DNA of 7,320 bases from Microbacteriaceae bacterium (GCA_025463665.1 JAODAY010000391.1:1-7320), one strand, 5' to 3'; shown: positions 1 to 6,229, counted from the stretch's first letter. Translations and numbers: made by a program. Notes: generated by a model from the letters alone, not told the origin.

Positions 1-851
1 CGGTGCAGTCGTTCATCGCCGCGTGGCGCCCGGGCGGCCTGTTCTCCCGGCGCCGCAACAAGGAGACTCTCGCGGGTCTCTACCTCGACGGCGGCTTCGG
101 CGTGGGAAAGACCCACCTCCTCGCATCGCTGTGGCACGCCGCGCCCGGTCGCAAATACTTCGGAACCTTCATCGAGTACACCGCGCTCGTCGGTGCGCTC
201 GGATACTCCGGAGCCGCCAAGGTGCTGAAGGGAGCGTCTCTGCTGTGCATCGACGAATTCGAGCTCGACGATCCGGGAGACACGCGGATCATGTCACGGC
301 TTCTCGGAGAGCTCGCGGCATCCGGAACCCGCATCGCAGCGACGTCGAACACACCACCGAACGCGCTCGGCGAGGGGCGGTTCGCCTCCCAGGACTTTCT
401 GCGCGAGATCGACGCGCTCTCCGCGCAGTTCACCACCATTCGCATCGACGGCCTCGACTACCGCAGGCGCGATGTCGAGGGCCATGCCGTCGCCATCACG
501 GAGGACGAGCTGTCTTCGGCGGTGTCGCACTATCACGGCGCCATCACCGTCGACCACTTCGACGACGTGCTGCACCACCTCTCCAAGGTGCACCCCTCGC
601 GTTACGTCAAGCTGCTCGACGGCCTCGACGCGATCGCCCTGACGCATGTGCACGTGCTCACGAGCCAGACCGACGCGCTCCGCTTCGTCGCCTTCGTCGA
701 CCGCCTCTACGACGCCCAGGTTCCGGTGCTCGCGAGCGGTTCGCCGCTCGATTCCGTGTTCCCCGAGGAAATGCTCGCCGGCGGCTACCGCAAGAAATAC
801 CTGCGCGCCGTGTCGCGCCTCATCGCCCTTACCTCTGGCGAGGGCCTCTAA
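1..851 (+). CDS. zapE: Cell division protein ZapE / AFG1-like ATPase (5' partial)
   Basis: P-loop ATPase of the AFG1/ZapE family (AFG1-like ATPase domain). The E. coli member acts at the division septum and mitochondrial Afg1 handles membrane protein quality; the actinobacterial role is less clear. Counting from the GTG at position 3, Walker A is GGFGVGKT at residues 30-37, Walker B is LLCIDEFE at about 80-87, and a sensor-1-like ATSNTPPN lies at 113-120. These spacings are typical of the family. The visible part is 282 residues against roughly 330-390 for full-length members, and the usual N-terminal lead before Walker A is short. The reading frame is therefore probably cut by the window edge, and the GTG at 3 is probably an internal Val codon. 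It ends at TAA with no hairpin terminator behind it. It is followed at 179 bp by the ammonium channel gene on the same strand. Confidence 0.88.
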   Translation, partial: VQSFIAAWRPGGLFSRRRNKETLAGLYLDGGFGVGKTHLLASLWHAAPGRKYFGTFIEYTALVGALGYSGAAKVLKGASLLCIDEFELDDPGDTRIMSRLLGELAASGTRIAATSNTPPNALGEGRFASQDFLREIDALSAQFTTIRIDGLDYRRRDVEGHAVAITEDELSSAVSHYHGAITVDHFDDVLHHLSKVHPSRYVKLLDGLDAIALTHVHVLTSQTDALRFVAFVDRLYDAQVPVLASGSPLDSVFPEEMLAGGYRKKYLRAVSRLIALTSGEGL

Positions 852-857
852 CAGCGC

Positions 858-909
858 CCGAAACACGATGTTTACGTGGCGTCGGCGCGTGTAACACGAC
901 CGAAACACG
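858..909. repeat. Direct repeat CCGAAACACG, two copies 42 bp apart
   Basis: An exact 10-bp word, CCGAAACACG, occurs at 858-867 and 900-909. The start-to-start distance of 42 bp is about four helical turns, so both copies would face the same side of the DNA. A related GTAACACG lies at 891-898, and CGTGT-a-ACACG at 888-898 is an 11-bp palindrome. The first copy also begins a small inverted repeat, AAAC-acgat-GTTT (861-873). All lie upstream of the ammonium channel gene, and the second copy overlaps the proposed GlnR box. The repeat is seen directly; an operator function is inferred. Confidence 0.5.
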
Positions 910-928
910 CCGAAGCCCCTCTCGAAAC
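891..928 (+). promoter_or_regulatory. Candidate GlnR-type nitrogen operator upstream of amt
   Basis: Half-sites spaced exactly 11 bp apart read GTAAC (891-895), GAAAC (902-906), a weak AAGCC (913-917) and GAAAC (924-928). The actinobacterial GlnR consensus, from memory, is gTnAC-n6-GaAAC-n6-GTnAC-n6-GAAAC, so three of four half-sites fit in the correct phase. amt/amtB is a classic GlnR target, activated under nitrogen limitation. The box ends about 100 bp before the start codon, leaving room for a promoter and leader. I could not identify a convincing -35/-10 pair there, which would suit an activator-dependent promoter. Binding is inferred. Confidence 0.55.
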
Positions 929-1029
929 GTCGCACCTCCACACTGGCTTGCGTACCCGAGGAACCGTCCGTGCTTCTCGCGCCTCGTCGCCAACGGTGCT
1001 TCCCTTGCAAACGTTAGAGAGGTAAGACA

Positions 1030-2295
1030 ATGGATCAAGGCAATACCGCCTTCATTCTCATCTGCGCGGCCCTCGTGCTCTTGATGACCCCCGGTCTGGC
1101 GTTCTTCTATGGAGGACTCGTCAAGGCTAAGAGCGTCATCAGCATGATGATGATGAGCTTCGGCGCACTCGGTCTCATCGGCGTTCTGTGGGTGCTCTAC
1201 GGATACGCCATCGCGTTCCCCGGGGCGGAGGGCACTATTCCGCTCTGGAGCGTCGACACGGGAGCGTTCGGGCTGACGAACCTCCTGGAGACTCCGGAAG
1301 GCGCGGCCTTCCCGCCGCTCGCATTCGCCGCGTTCCAGGCGACCTTCGCCATCATCACCGTCGCTCTCGTCTCCGGGGCGATCGCCGACCGCGCCAAGTT
1401 CGGCTCGTGGCTGATCTTCGCCGGCATCTGGGCCACCGTGGTCTACTTTCCCGTCGCGAGCTGGGTCTTCAACTTCGGCCTCGCAGAAGACGGCAGCTTC
1501 GCCTACGGCGGCTGGCTCACCCACGGACTGCAGGAAGTACTGGGCGCAGGCGCAATCGACTTCGCCGGCGGAACCGCGGTGCACATCAACGCTGGTGCCG
1601 CAGCGCTCGCCCTCGCCCTGGTACTCGGCACGCGGGTCGGCTTCGCCAAGGGCCTCAACGTTCCCCACAACCCGCCGTTCGTACTGCTCGGCGCTGGCCT
1701 GCTCTGGTTCGGCTGGTTCGGCTTCAACGCCGGCTCGGAGCTCGCTGCTGACGGCACGGCGGCCCTCGCCTTCGTCAACACGATCGCGGCGCCCGCGGCG
1801 GCCCTGCTTGCCTGGCTGATCGTCGAGCGCATCCGCGACGGCAAGCCGACCTCCGTCGGCGCGGCCTCCGGTGCGGTGTCGGGACTTGTGGCGATCACTC
1901 CCGCGTGTGCCTCGCTCACGCCGATCTGGGCCATCGTGCTCGGGCTCATCGCCGGTGCCGTGTGCGCGCTGGCGATCGACCTCAAATTCAAGTTCGGCTT
2001 CGACGACTCGCTCGACGTCGTGGGTATCCACCTCGTCGGTGGCCTCATCGGCACGCTCTCCATCGGCCTCTTCGGCACCGACGTCGGACTGTTCGTCGGG
2101 GGCGGCGCGACGCAACTTCTCGTGCAGGCCATCGCGGCGTTCTCCGTCCTCATCTACTCGTTCGTGCTCGCCTTCATCATCGGCACGGTCATCGAGAAGA
2201 CGATCGGCTTCCGCATCAGGAACGAAGACGAGCTCGCCGGAGTAGACTCCGTCATCCACGGTGAAGAGGGCTACGTGCTCGCCGACGCTCGCTGA
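1030..2295 (+). CDS. amt: Ammonium transporter (Amt/MEP/Rh family)
   Basis: Trimeric inner-membrane channel for ammonium uptake. At 421 residues it has full family length with about eleven hydrophobic segments. Pore landmarks are all present: DFAGGTAVHINAGA at 177-190 with Asp177 and the first twin His (185); VGIHLVGG at 331-338 with the second twin His (334); a Phe-gate residue near 106 in TFAIIT; and GWFGFNAGS at 228-236, whose Trp229, Phe232 and Ser236 correspond to E. coli AmtB W212, F215 and S219. The cytosolic tail (about 388-421) ends in the ..GVDSVIHGEEGY.. pattern by which Amt proteins couple to PII. An AGAGAGG Shine-Dalgarno (1016-1022) sits 7 nt before the ATG. A GlnR-like box lies upstream and a hairpin terminator downstream, so it looks monocistronic. 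No glnK or glnD follows, unlike the common amtB-glnK-glnD order. Confidence 0.97.
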   Translation: MDQGNTAFILICAALVLLMTPGLAFFYGGLVKAKSVISMMMMSFGALGLIGVLWVLYGYAIAFPGAEGTIPLWSVDTGAFGLTNLLETPEGAAFPPLAFAAFQATFAIITVALVSGAIADRAKFGSWLIFAGIWATVVYFPVASWVFNFGLAEDGSFAYGGWLTHGLQEVLGAGAIDFAGGTAVHINAGAAALALALVLGTRVGFAKGLNVPHNPPFVLLGAGLLWFGWFGFNAGSELAADGTAALAFVNTIAAPAAALLAWLIVERIRDGKPTSVGAASGAVSGLVAITPACASLTPIWAIVLGLIAGAVCALAIDLKFKFGFDDSLDVVGIHLVGGLIGTLSIGLFGTDVGLFVGGGATQLLVQAIAAFSVLIYSFVLAFIIGTVIEKTIGFRIRNEDELAGVDSVIHGEEGYVLADAR

Positions 2296-2321
2296 CCACT
2301 CCCGTTTCACAGAACCTTCGT

Positions 2322-2357
2322 CACACATGGGGCGCCCCGACGGGCGTCCCATGTGTG
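2322..2357 (+). terminator. Hairpin terminator after amt
   Basis: A 16-bp stem (2322-2337 with 2342-2357, one G-T pair) closes a 4-nt CGAC loop. It starts 27 nt after the amt stop and is followed by GTTTAAC instead of a long T run, as is common for actinobacterial terminators. It separates amt from the importer operon. Confidence 0.85.
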
Positions 2358-2385
2358 GTTTAACATTCCGCCGGCCGCAATACGG

Positions 2386-2425
2386 CGACACACACCGTGT
2401 CGTCGGGGCCACGCAAACGTAGGGT
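2386..2425 (+). promoter_or_regulatory. Candidate promoter with overlapping inverted repeat, importer operon
   Basis: CGACAC-acacc-GTGTCG (2386-2402) is a perfect 6-bp inverted repeat with a 5-nt centre. It overlaps a weak -35-like TGTCGT (2398-2403), which lies 16 nt before TAGGGT (2420-2425), a TANNNT-type -10. Transcription would start near 2432, giving a leader of about 80 nt. An inverted repeat over the -35 would suit a dimeric repressor. The -35 match is poor, so this is a candidate only. Confidence 0.3.
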
Positions 2426-2438
2426 TGGATTGCGCCGT

Positions 2439-2482
2439 GATCAGCGGCAGCACAAGACCCGATCAGCGGCAGCACAAGACCC
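2439..2482 (+). repeat. Perfect 22-bp tandem duplication in importer leader
   Basis: A 22-bp unit beginning GATCAGCGGC and ending CAAGACCC is present twice with no mismatch and no spacer (2439-2460 and 2461-2482). It lies between the candidate -10 (2420-2425) and the AAAGGA ribosome site (2497-2502) of the binding-protein gene. The unit is about two helical turns. It could be a recent slippage duplication or a doubled binding site; the sequence alone does not decide. Confidence 0.9.
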
Positions 2483-2509
2483 ACTGACACGTATCAAAAG
2501 GAACACATC

Positions 2510-3331
2510 GTGAAGCACTCCCGCCTCGCCCTCATCGGCTTCGTCGCGACCACCGCCCTGGCTCTCGCCGGCTGCTCGTCAGACGCCCCGTCCGAGGCCG
2601 GCAGCGCCTTCGGTGCCGACACGAGCCTGAGCGACGTGCAGGAGGCCGGTGTGCTCACCGTGGGCACCGAGGGAACCTACCGCCCCTTCTCGTTCCACGC
2701 CGGGGGCACGGGCGACCTCACCGGCTACGACGTCGAGCTCGTCACCGCAGTCGCCGACAAGCTCGGCGTCGAGCCCGAGTTCGAAGAGACCCAGTGGGAC
2801 GCGATCTTCGCCGGACTCGACTCGCAGCGCTTCGACATCATCGCTAATCAGGTGTCGATCAACGAGGAGCGCCAGGCCAAGTACGAGCTCTCCGACCCGT
2901 ACGCGGTGAGCCCCGGCGTCGTCATAGTCGCGAAGGACAACTCGGACATCACCTCGGTCGAGAGCCTCGAGGGCAAGACGACGGCGCAGTCCCTCTCGAG
3001 CAACTGGTACGAACTCGCCACGAAGGCCGGCGCCAACGTCGAGGCCGTCGAGGGCTGGGCGCAGGCCGTCGCCCTGCTCGAACAGGGCAGAATCGACGCG
3101 ACCCTCAACGACAAGCTCGTCTTCCTCGACTACAAGGCCACGAACGCCGCGGATGCCGCGGGGCTCAAGATCGCGGCCGAGACCGACGACCCGTCCCGCA
3201 GCGCCTTCGTTGTGGCGAAGGGATCGACGGAGCTCGTGACGGCCGTCAACGAGGCACTCGCCGAGTTGCGTGACGAGGGCACGATCGCCGAGCTTTCCAC
3301 GAAGTACTTCGGCGAGGACGTGTCACAGTAG
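2510..3331 (+). CDS. Amino acid (probable L-cystine) ABC transporter substrate-binding lipoprotein
   Basis: Extracellular ligand-binding lipoprotein of solute-binding family 3 (SBP_bac_3), which delivers its amino acid to the permease encoded next. A lipoprotein signal peptide runs from residue 1 to the lipobox LAGC at 19-22, with Cys22 lipidated, followed by a Ser/Asp/Ala linker. The mature domain opens with VLTVGTEGTYRPFSFH (about 48-63). It keeps Arg121 in the NQVSINEER segment, which contacts the ligand carboxylate in this family, and Asp201 in the LND segment, which usually contacts the amino group. From memory, the pattern NQVSINEER..YELSDPY and the overall series resemble E. coli TcyJ (FliY), so cystine is the best guess; other polar amino acids remain possible. 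The GTG start is supported by AAAGGA (2497-2502) 7 nt upstream and by the signal peptide. At 273 residues its length is normal. It is first in a three-gene operon, 3 nt before the permease gene. Confidence 0.92.
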   Translation: MKHSRLALIGFVATTALALAGCSSDAPSEAGSAFGADTSLSDVQEAGVLTVGTEGTYRPFSFHAGGTGDLTGYDVELVTAVADKLGVEPEFEETQWDAIFAGLDSQRFDIIANQVSINEERQAKYELSDPYAVSPGVVIVAKDNSDITSVESLEGKTTAQSLSSNWYELATKAGANVEAVEGWAQAVALLEQGRIDATLNDKLVFLDYKATNAADAAGLKIAAETDDPSRSAFVVAKGSTELVTAVNEALAELRDEGTIAELSTKYFGEDVSQ

Positions 3332-3334
3332 GGC

Positions 3335-4000
3335 ATGGAATCTCAGTGGGATCTGGCCTGGCGCTCGCTCGGCCCGATAATCGGCGGCGCCATCGGGGGA
3401 ACGATCCCGTTGGCGCTCACGAGTTTCGTGCTCGGGCTCATCATCGCTCTCGCCGTCGCGCTCGCGCGACTGTCGAGAGTGCCGGTGCTCTCGGGTGCGG
3501 CGCGCGTCTACGTGTCGGTCATTCGCGGCACCCCCCTGCTCGTGCAGCTCTTCGTGATCTTCTACGGGCTGCCGTCGCTCGGGGTCACCATCGAACCGTG
3601 GCCGAGCGCGATCATCGCCTTCGCCCTCAACGTCGGCGGCTACGCCGCGGAGGTCATTCGCGCGGCCATCCTCAGCGTGCCGCAGGGGCAGTGGGAGGCC
3701 GGCCACACCATCGGCATGTCGCGCGTACTGACCCTGCGACGCATCATTCTGCCGCAGGCCGCGCGCGTGTCGGTTCCGCCGCTGTCGAACACATTCATCA
3801 GCCTCGTGAAGGACACGTCGCTCGCATCGCTTATCCTCGTGACCGAATTGTTCCGCGAAGCCCAGCAGATTGCGACCTTCAGCAACGAATTCATGCTCCT
3901 GTACGTTGAGGCCGCCGTCGTCTACTGGGTGATCTGTCTCGTTCTGTCGAGCGGTCAGAATGTGATCGAGAAGAGATTGGACCGCTATGTCGCACACTGA
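3335..4000 (+). CDS. Amino acid (probable L-cystine) ABC transporter permease
   Basis: Integral membrane permease of the HisM/GlnP type (binding-protein-dependent transport inner membrane component), forming the path through which the captured amino acid enters. It has 221 residues with hydrophobic segments at about 14-47, 66-82, 90-112 and 187-206. [10 protein letters not shown] (64-73) is characteristic of polar amino acid permeases. The EAA loop that docks on the ATPase is at 121-140 (EAGHTIGMS...IILP), followed by the family-typical [16 protein letters not shown] (148-163). The stretch resembles TcyL (YecS) as I recall it. The start is 3 nt after the upstream stop with only weak ribosome-site complementarity, which suggests translational coupling. 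Its 3' end overlaps the ATPase gene by 14 nt. Confidence 0.93.
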   Translation: MESQWDLAWRSLGPIIGGAIGGTIPLALTSFVLGLIIALAVALARLSRVPVLSGAARVYVSVIRGTPLLVQLFVIFYGLPSLGVTIEPWPSAIIAFALNVGGYAAEVIRAAILSVPQGQWEAGHTIGMSRVLTLRRIILPQAARVSVPPLSNTFISLVKDTSLASLILVTELFREAQQIATFSNEFMLLYVEAAVVYWVICLVLSSGQNVIEKRLDRYVAH

Positions 4001-4775
4001 TCCCCCCGTGGTTCCAGGCACCCACGTCATCCGGGTGCGGGGCCTGCGCAAGTCGTTCGGCGACAACCAGGTGCTCAACGGCATCGACTTCGAGGTTCGT
4101 CGCGGGGGGGTAGTGGCCCTCATCGGGCCGTCGGGCTCGGGCAAGACGACAGTCCTCCGCTCGCTCAACGGCCTTGCAGTGCCCGACGATGGCACCGTGA
4201 CCTTCTCCAACGGCCTCGAGATCGATTTCTCCTCGCCGGTGTCGAAGCGGGACCTGCTGGCGCTCAGAGACCGGTCCGCCATGGTCTTTCAGCACTACAA
4301 CCTCTTCCCGCACAAGACGGTGCTGCAGAACATCATCGAGGGTCCGGTGCAGGTGCAGAAGCGCCGGGTGGCCGAGGCGACGGCGGAGGCCGAGTCGCTG
4401 CTTCAGCGAGTGGGGCTCGCTGACAAGCGGGACGCCTATCCGTTTGAGTTGTCGGGTGGCCAGCAGCAACGCGTCGGAATCGTCCGCGCCCTCGCTCTCC
4501 GCCCCGACGTGCTGCTCTTCGACGAGCCGACCTCCGCGCTCGACCCGGAACTCGTCGGTGACGTTCTCACGGTCATCAAGGAGCTCGGTGACGAGGGCTG
4601 GACGATGGTGATCGTGACGCACGAGCTGGCCTTCGCCCGCCAGGTCGCCGACGAGGTCGTCTTCATGGATGGCGGAGTGGTCGTCGAGCGTGGTGCGCCC
4701 GGCGACATTCTGGTGAACCCGCGAGAAGAGCGCACGAAGCAGTTCCTGCACCGGGTGCTGCACCCGTTCGACTAG
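3987..4775 (+). CDS. Amino acid (probable L-cystine) ABC transporter ATP-binding protein
   Basis: Cytosolic ATPase subunit that powers the importer. All ABC landmarks are present in the 262 residues: Walker A GPSGSGKT 47-54, Q-loop at Gln102 in FQHYNLFPH, signature LSGGQQQR 155-162, Walker [13 protein letters not shown] 175-186 with catalytic Glu180, and switch His212. The [13 protein letters not shown] segment (111-123) resembles TcyN (YecC) and supports a cystine assignment, though substrate cannot be proved from the ATPase. The N-terminus carries about 14 residues before the usual VRGLRKSFG opening. The ATG at 3987 overlaps the permease gene by 14 nt, typical of a coupled operon. The TAG stop at 4773-4775 overlaps the stop of the convergent EI24-like gene, leaving no room for a terminator between them. 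Confidence 0.95.
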   Translation: MSHTDPPVVPGTHVIRVRGLRKSFGDNQVLNGIDFEVRRGGVVALIGPSGSGKTTVLRSLNGLAVPDDGTVTFSNGLEIDFSSPVSKRDLLALRDRSAMVFQHYNLFPHKTVLQNIIEGPVQVQKRRVAEATAEAESLLQRVGLADKRDAYPFELSGGQQQRVGIVRALALRPDVLLFDEPTSALDPELVGDVLTVIKELGDEGWTMVIVTHELAFARQVADEVVFMDGGVVVERGAPGDILVNPREERTKQFLHRVLHPFD

Positions 4776-5590
4776 CCGCCGACAGCGTCCTCGACCGCAC
4801 CCTCGCGCCGTTCGACCGGTCCGGCATCCCCGGCCGCCGAGCGGGCGAGCATGGTGCCGCCGGCGACGGCAGCGGGCATGACGACGACCGCGGCGAACGG
4901 GATCAGGAACAGGAGGTAGTTCGCCACGCCGAACCCGAGCGTGGTCGCCCGGTCGGCGCGTAGCATCCGTCGCTTCTGTGCACCGGTGATTCCGCGGGCC
5001 TCGAAGGCGAATCCGGTCAACTCGAGGGCGAGGAACCAGCCGCCGGCACACGCGCCGAGCACCGGCACCACTGTCTGACCGATCACCGGGATGAATCCGC
5101 AGGCGAAGAGCAGGAGGCCGACGCCCGCGGCCGTCAGCAGCACGCGCACACCGTCGCCCACGCCGCGGACCACCGACGTCCAGAACGGCAGCTCGACGGG
5201 CGCCGCGATCCCGCCGAGGCGTTCCTCGACGCGGCGCGAGATGCGCTCGTAGAACGGCGAGCCGATCGCCAGGGTGATGGCGGCGAAGGTGTACACGACG
5301 AGGAGCACCGCGGCAGCAAGGAGGGCGACTGACGCGACACCGCGCGCGACGGCCCTAGCAGACTCGCCCCAGTCCGCCGCGAACGGCGTAATGGCGGTCG
5401 AGAGACCATCGAGATTGCTGGCCAGAAGGATGAACCCGCCGAGGTAAACGACGGCCACAAGAAGGGCGGGCACGGCTCCCATGAGCATGATTCGGGGATT
5501 GGTGATCCACATGCGCATTCCTGCGCCGAGAAGGCTCACGCCGGAGAGGAAGCGTTTCGGCGCGGACGACCGGGCGGGTAGAGGCGGCAT
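4772..5590 (-). CDS. EI24 domain-containing (CysZ-like) membrane protein
   Basis: Polytopic membrane protein of the EI24/CysZ superfamily (etoposide-induced 2.4 domain). CysZ members move sulfate, but the role of actinobacterial members is not established. From the ATG at 5590 it has 272 residues. Hydrophobic stretches lie at about 34-58, 81-110, 148-180 and 218-246. The conserved feature is [18 protein letters not shown] (110-127) just after the second stretch, where family members carry a Pro-Phe-Tyr-aromatic/acidic segment. The C-terminus is acidic and glycine-rich. The frame stays open upstream to about 5953, but that part would read through tRNA-Val and its terminator, so 5590 is preferred. 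There is no Shine-Dalgarno; a TACGAT -10 sits 6 nt before the ATG, suggesting a leaderless transcript. It converges on the importer operon with overlapping stop codons. Confidence 0.85.
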   Translation of the reverse strand: MPPLPARSSAPKRFLSGVSLLGAGMRMWITNPRIMLMGAVPALLVAVVYLGGFILLASNLDGLSTAITPFAADWGESARAVARGVASVALLAAAVLLVVYTFAAITLAIGSPFYERISRRVEERLGGIAAPVELPFWTSVVRGVGDGVRVLLTAAGVGLLLFACGFIPVIGQTVVPVLGACAGGWFLALELTGFAFEARGITGAQKRRMLRADRATTLGFGVANYLLFLIPFAAVVVMPAAVAGGTMLARSAAGDAGPVERREGAVEDAVGG

Positions 5591-5596
5591 GCGCTC

Positions 5597-5623
5597 ATCG
5601 TAAGTGAACGGATGCCGCGGCAA
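5597..5623 (-). promoter_or_regulatory. Candidate leaderless promoter of the EI24-like gene
   Basis: Reading the minus strand, TACGAT (5602-5597) is a TANNNT-type -10 whose last base is 6 nt from the ATG, so transcription would begin at or next to the start codon. A weak TTGCCG (5623-5618) lies 15 nt upstream as a possible -35. No ribosome-binding sequence precedes the ATG, consistent with a leaderless mRNA. Confidence 0.35.
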
Positions 5624-5637
5624 GAAAGCGGGGTGGG

Positions 5638-5674
5638 AAACGAAATGCTCCCGGAGACCGGGGGCATTTCGTTT
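5638..5674 (-). terminator. Terminator of tRNA-Val(CAC)
   Basis: A 17-bp stem (5638-5654 with 5658-5674, one G-T pair) has a 3-nt AGA loop. It begins 13 nt past the 3' end of the minus-strand tRNA-Val. On the minus strand the distal arm ends ATTTCGTTT followed by CCC, so the U-rich end is formed largely by the stem itself. Its near-symmetric ends could also stop transcripts coming from the other direction. Confidence 0.85.
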
Positions 5675-5687
5675 CATTCTCGTTGAG

Positions 5688-5760
5688 TGGGCGATACCGG
5701 ACTCGAACCGATGACCTCTTCGGTGTGAACGAAGCGCGCTACCAACTGCGCCAATCGCCC
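5688..5760 (-). tRNA. tRNA-Val(CAC)
   Basis: The minus strand folds as a full cloverleaf of 73 nt. The acceptor is GGGCGAT paired with ATCGCCC, with discriminator A. The D arm is GCGC/GCGC, and the anticodon stem CTTCG/CGAAG holds loop TTCACAC, giving anticodon CAC (decodes GUG, valine). The T arm is ATCGG-TTCGAGT-CCGGT. No CCA is encoded. It is closely similar to the tRNA-Val(GAC) on the opposite strand at 6241-6312. A promoter candidate lies just upstream and a strong terminator follows. Confidence 0.97.
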
Positions 5761-5787
5761 GTGGGGTGCATACACCCGCGAACACCG

Positions 5788-5815
5788 ATACTAGCGGAAA
5801 TTCGACGCCGCTAAA
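5788..5815 (-). promoter_or_regulatory. Candidate promoter of tRNA-Val(CAC)
   Basis: On the minus strand TAGTAT (5793-5788) is a good -10, with TTTAGC (5815-5810) 16 nt upstream as a weak -35. Transcription would start near 5781, about 20 nt before the mature tRNA 5' end at 5760. Confidence 0.5.
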
Positions 5816-5967
5816 CGCGCCACACACACCCCGCTGCCCTTTCTCACATCTTGCACCGAAAGCCGGGATTGAGCGTGACAAATCTTTTTTCGGCCAATAT
5901 TTCTCTCGGTTTTCCGCGAGATCCGGGGGAACCGCTGCGGCGCGGGGGGTCAAAACCGTGTCGCGGA

Positions 5968-5997
5968 TTGGCTCTGTGCGAATCCATCGCTTATAGT
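5968..5997 (+). promoter_or_regulatory. Promoter of the Gly-Cys-Val tRNA cluster
   Basis: TTGGCT (5968-5973) and TATAGT (5992-5997) match the -35 and -10 consensus well with an 18-nt spacer. The expected start near 6004 leaves a leader of about 22 nt before tRNA-Gly. This is the best housekeeping promoter in the window. Confidence 0.75.
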
Positions 5998-6025
5998 TTC
6001 AAAGCACGCAGAAATGCGAGCGAAT

Positions 6026-6097
6026 GCGGATGTGGCGCAGTGGTAGCGCACAACCTTGCCAAGGTTGGGGTCGCGAGTTCGAATCTCGTCATCCGCT
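6026..6097 (+). tRNA. tRNA-Gly(GCC)
   Basis: Full cloverleaf of 72 nt. The acceptor is GCGGATG with CATCCGC and discriminator T, as expected for glycine. The D arm is GCGC/GCGC, and the anticodon stem CAACC/GGTTG holds loop TTGCCAA, giving anticodon GCC (GGC/GGU codons). The T arm is GCGAG-TTCGAAT-CTCGT. No CCA is encoded. It is first in a three-tRNA transcript driven from 5968-5997. Confidence 0.98.
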
Positions 6098-6118
6098 CGA
6101 GTGGGAGCAGTCGGTCCG

Positions 6119-6138
6119 CCGGAGGCTTCCGCCTCTGG
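6119..6138 (+). other. Hairpin in the tRNA-Gly/tRNA-Cys spacer
   Basis: CCGGAGGC-ttcc-GCCTCTGG can form an 8-bp stem (one G-T pair) whose last two bases are G1 and G2 of tRNA-Cys. It would compete with the tRNA-Cys acceptor stem, so it may affect 5' processing or simply be a spacer structure. No T run follows, so it is not a terminator. Confidence 0.5.
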
Positions 6139-6207
6139 TGGAGTGGCCGAGAGGCTAGGCAGCGGCCTGCAAAGCCGTCTACACGGGTTCGAATCCCGTC
6201 TTCACCT
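6137..6207 (+). tRNA. tRNA-Cys(GCA)
   Basis: Full cloverleaf of 71 nt. The acceptor is GGTGGAG with CTTCACC (one G-T pair) and discriminator T, the cysteine identity base. The D arm is GCC/GGC with a 9-nt loop, and the anticodon stem GCGGC/GCCGT holds loop CTGCAAA, giving anticodon GCA. The variable region is 4 nt and the T arm is ACGGG-TTCGAAT-CCCGT. No CCA is encoded. It is the middle gene of the cluster. Confidence 0.98.
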
Positions 6208-6229
6208 CATAAGTACGACCGAATACAAT
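6201..6229 (+). promoter_or_regulatory. Candidate internal promoter before tRNA-Val(GAC)
   Basis: TACAAT (6224-6229) differs from TATAAT at one base and lies 17 nt after TTCACC (6201-6206), a partial -35 formed by the acceptor end of tRNA-Cys. The start would fall near 6236, five bases before tRNA-Val(GAC). The 33-nt spacer is notably AT-rich for this genome. Confidence 0.4.

Noticed and set aside
829..2490. 553-codon open frame on the minus strand across amt
   Set aside because: It is antisense to a certain Amt gene. It is rich in Arg, Glu, Asp and Gly with no recognisable domain, a typical mirror of GC-rich codons, and it would also run through the amt terminator.
3323..5051. Long minus-strand open frames across the permease and ATPase genes, and over the 3' end of the EI24-like gene in another frame
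   Set aside because: They overlap ABC genes with all motifs intact. Their composition is low-complexity Arg/His/Asp, as expected for shadow frames.
317..5616. GGATGCC/GGCATCC heptamer at 317, 3151, 4823 and 5610 as an over-represented genome motif
   Set aside because: Four copies against a rough hand estimate of one to two by composition is too few to claim enrichment; a whole-genome count would be needed.
5885..5890. T6 run as an intrinsic terminator
   Set aside because: No stable stem directly precedes it and no transcript is expected to end there.
5591..5953. N-terminal extension of the EI24-like frame up to 5953
   Set aside because: It would be translated through tRNA-Val(CAC) and its terminator. 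The hydrophobic domain begins properly from the ATG at 5590.
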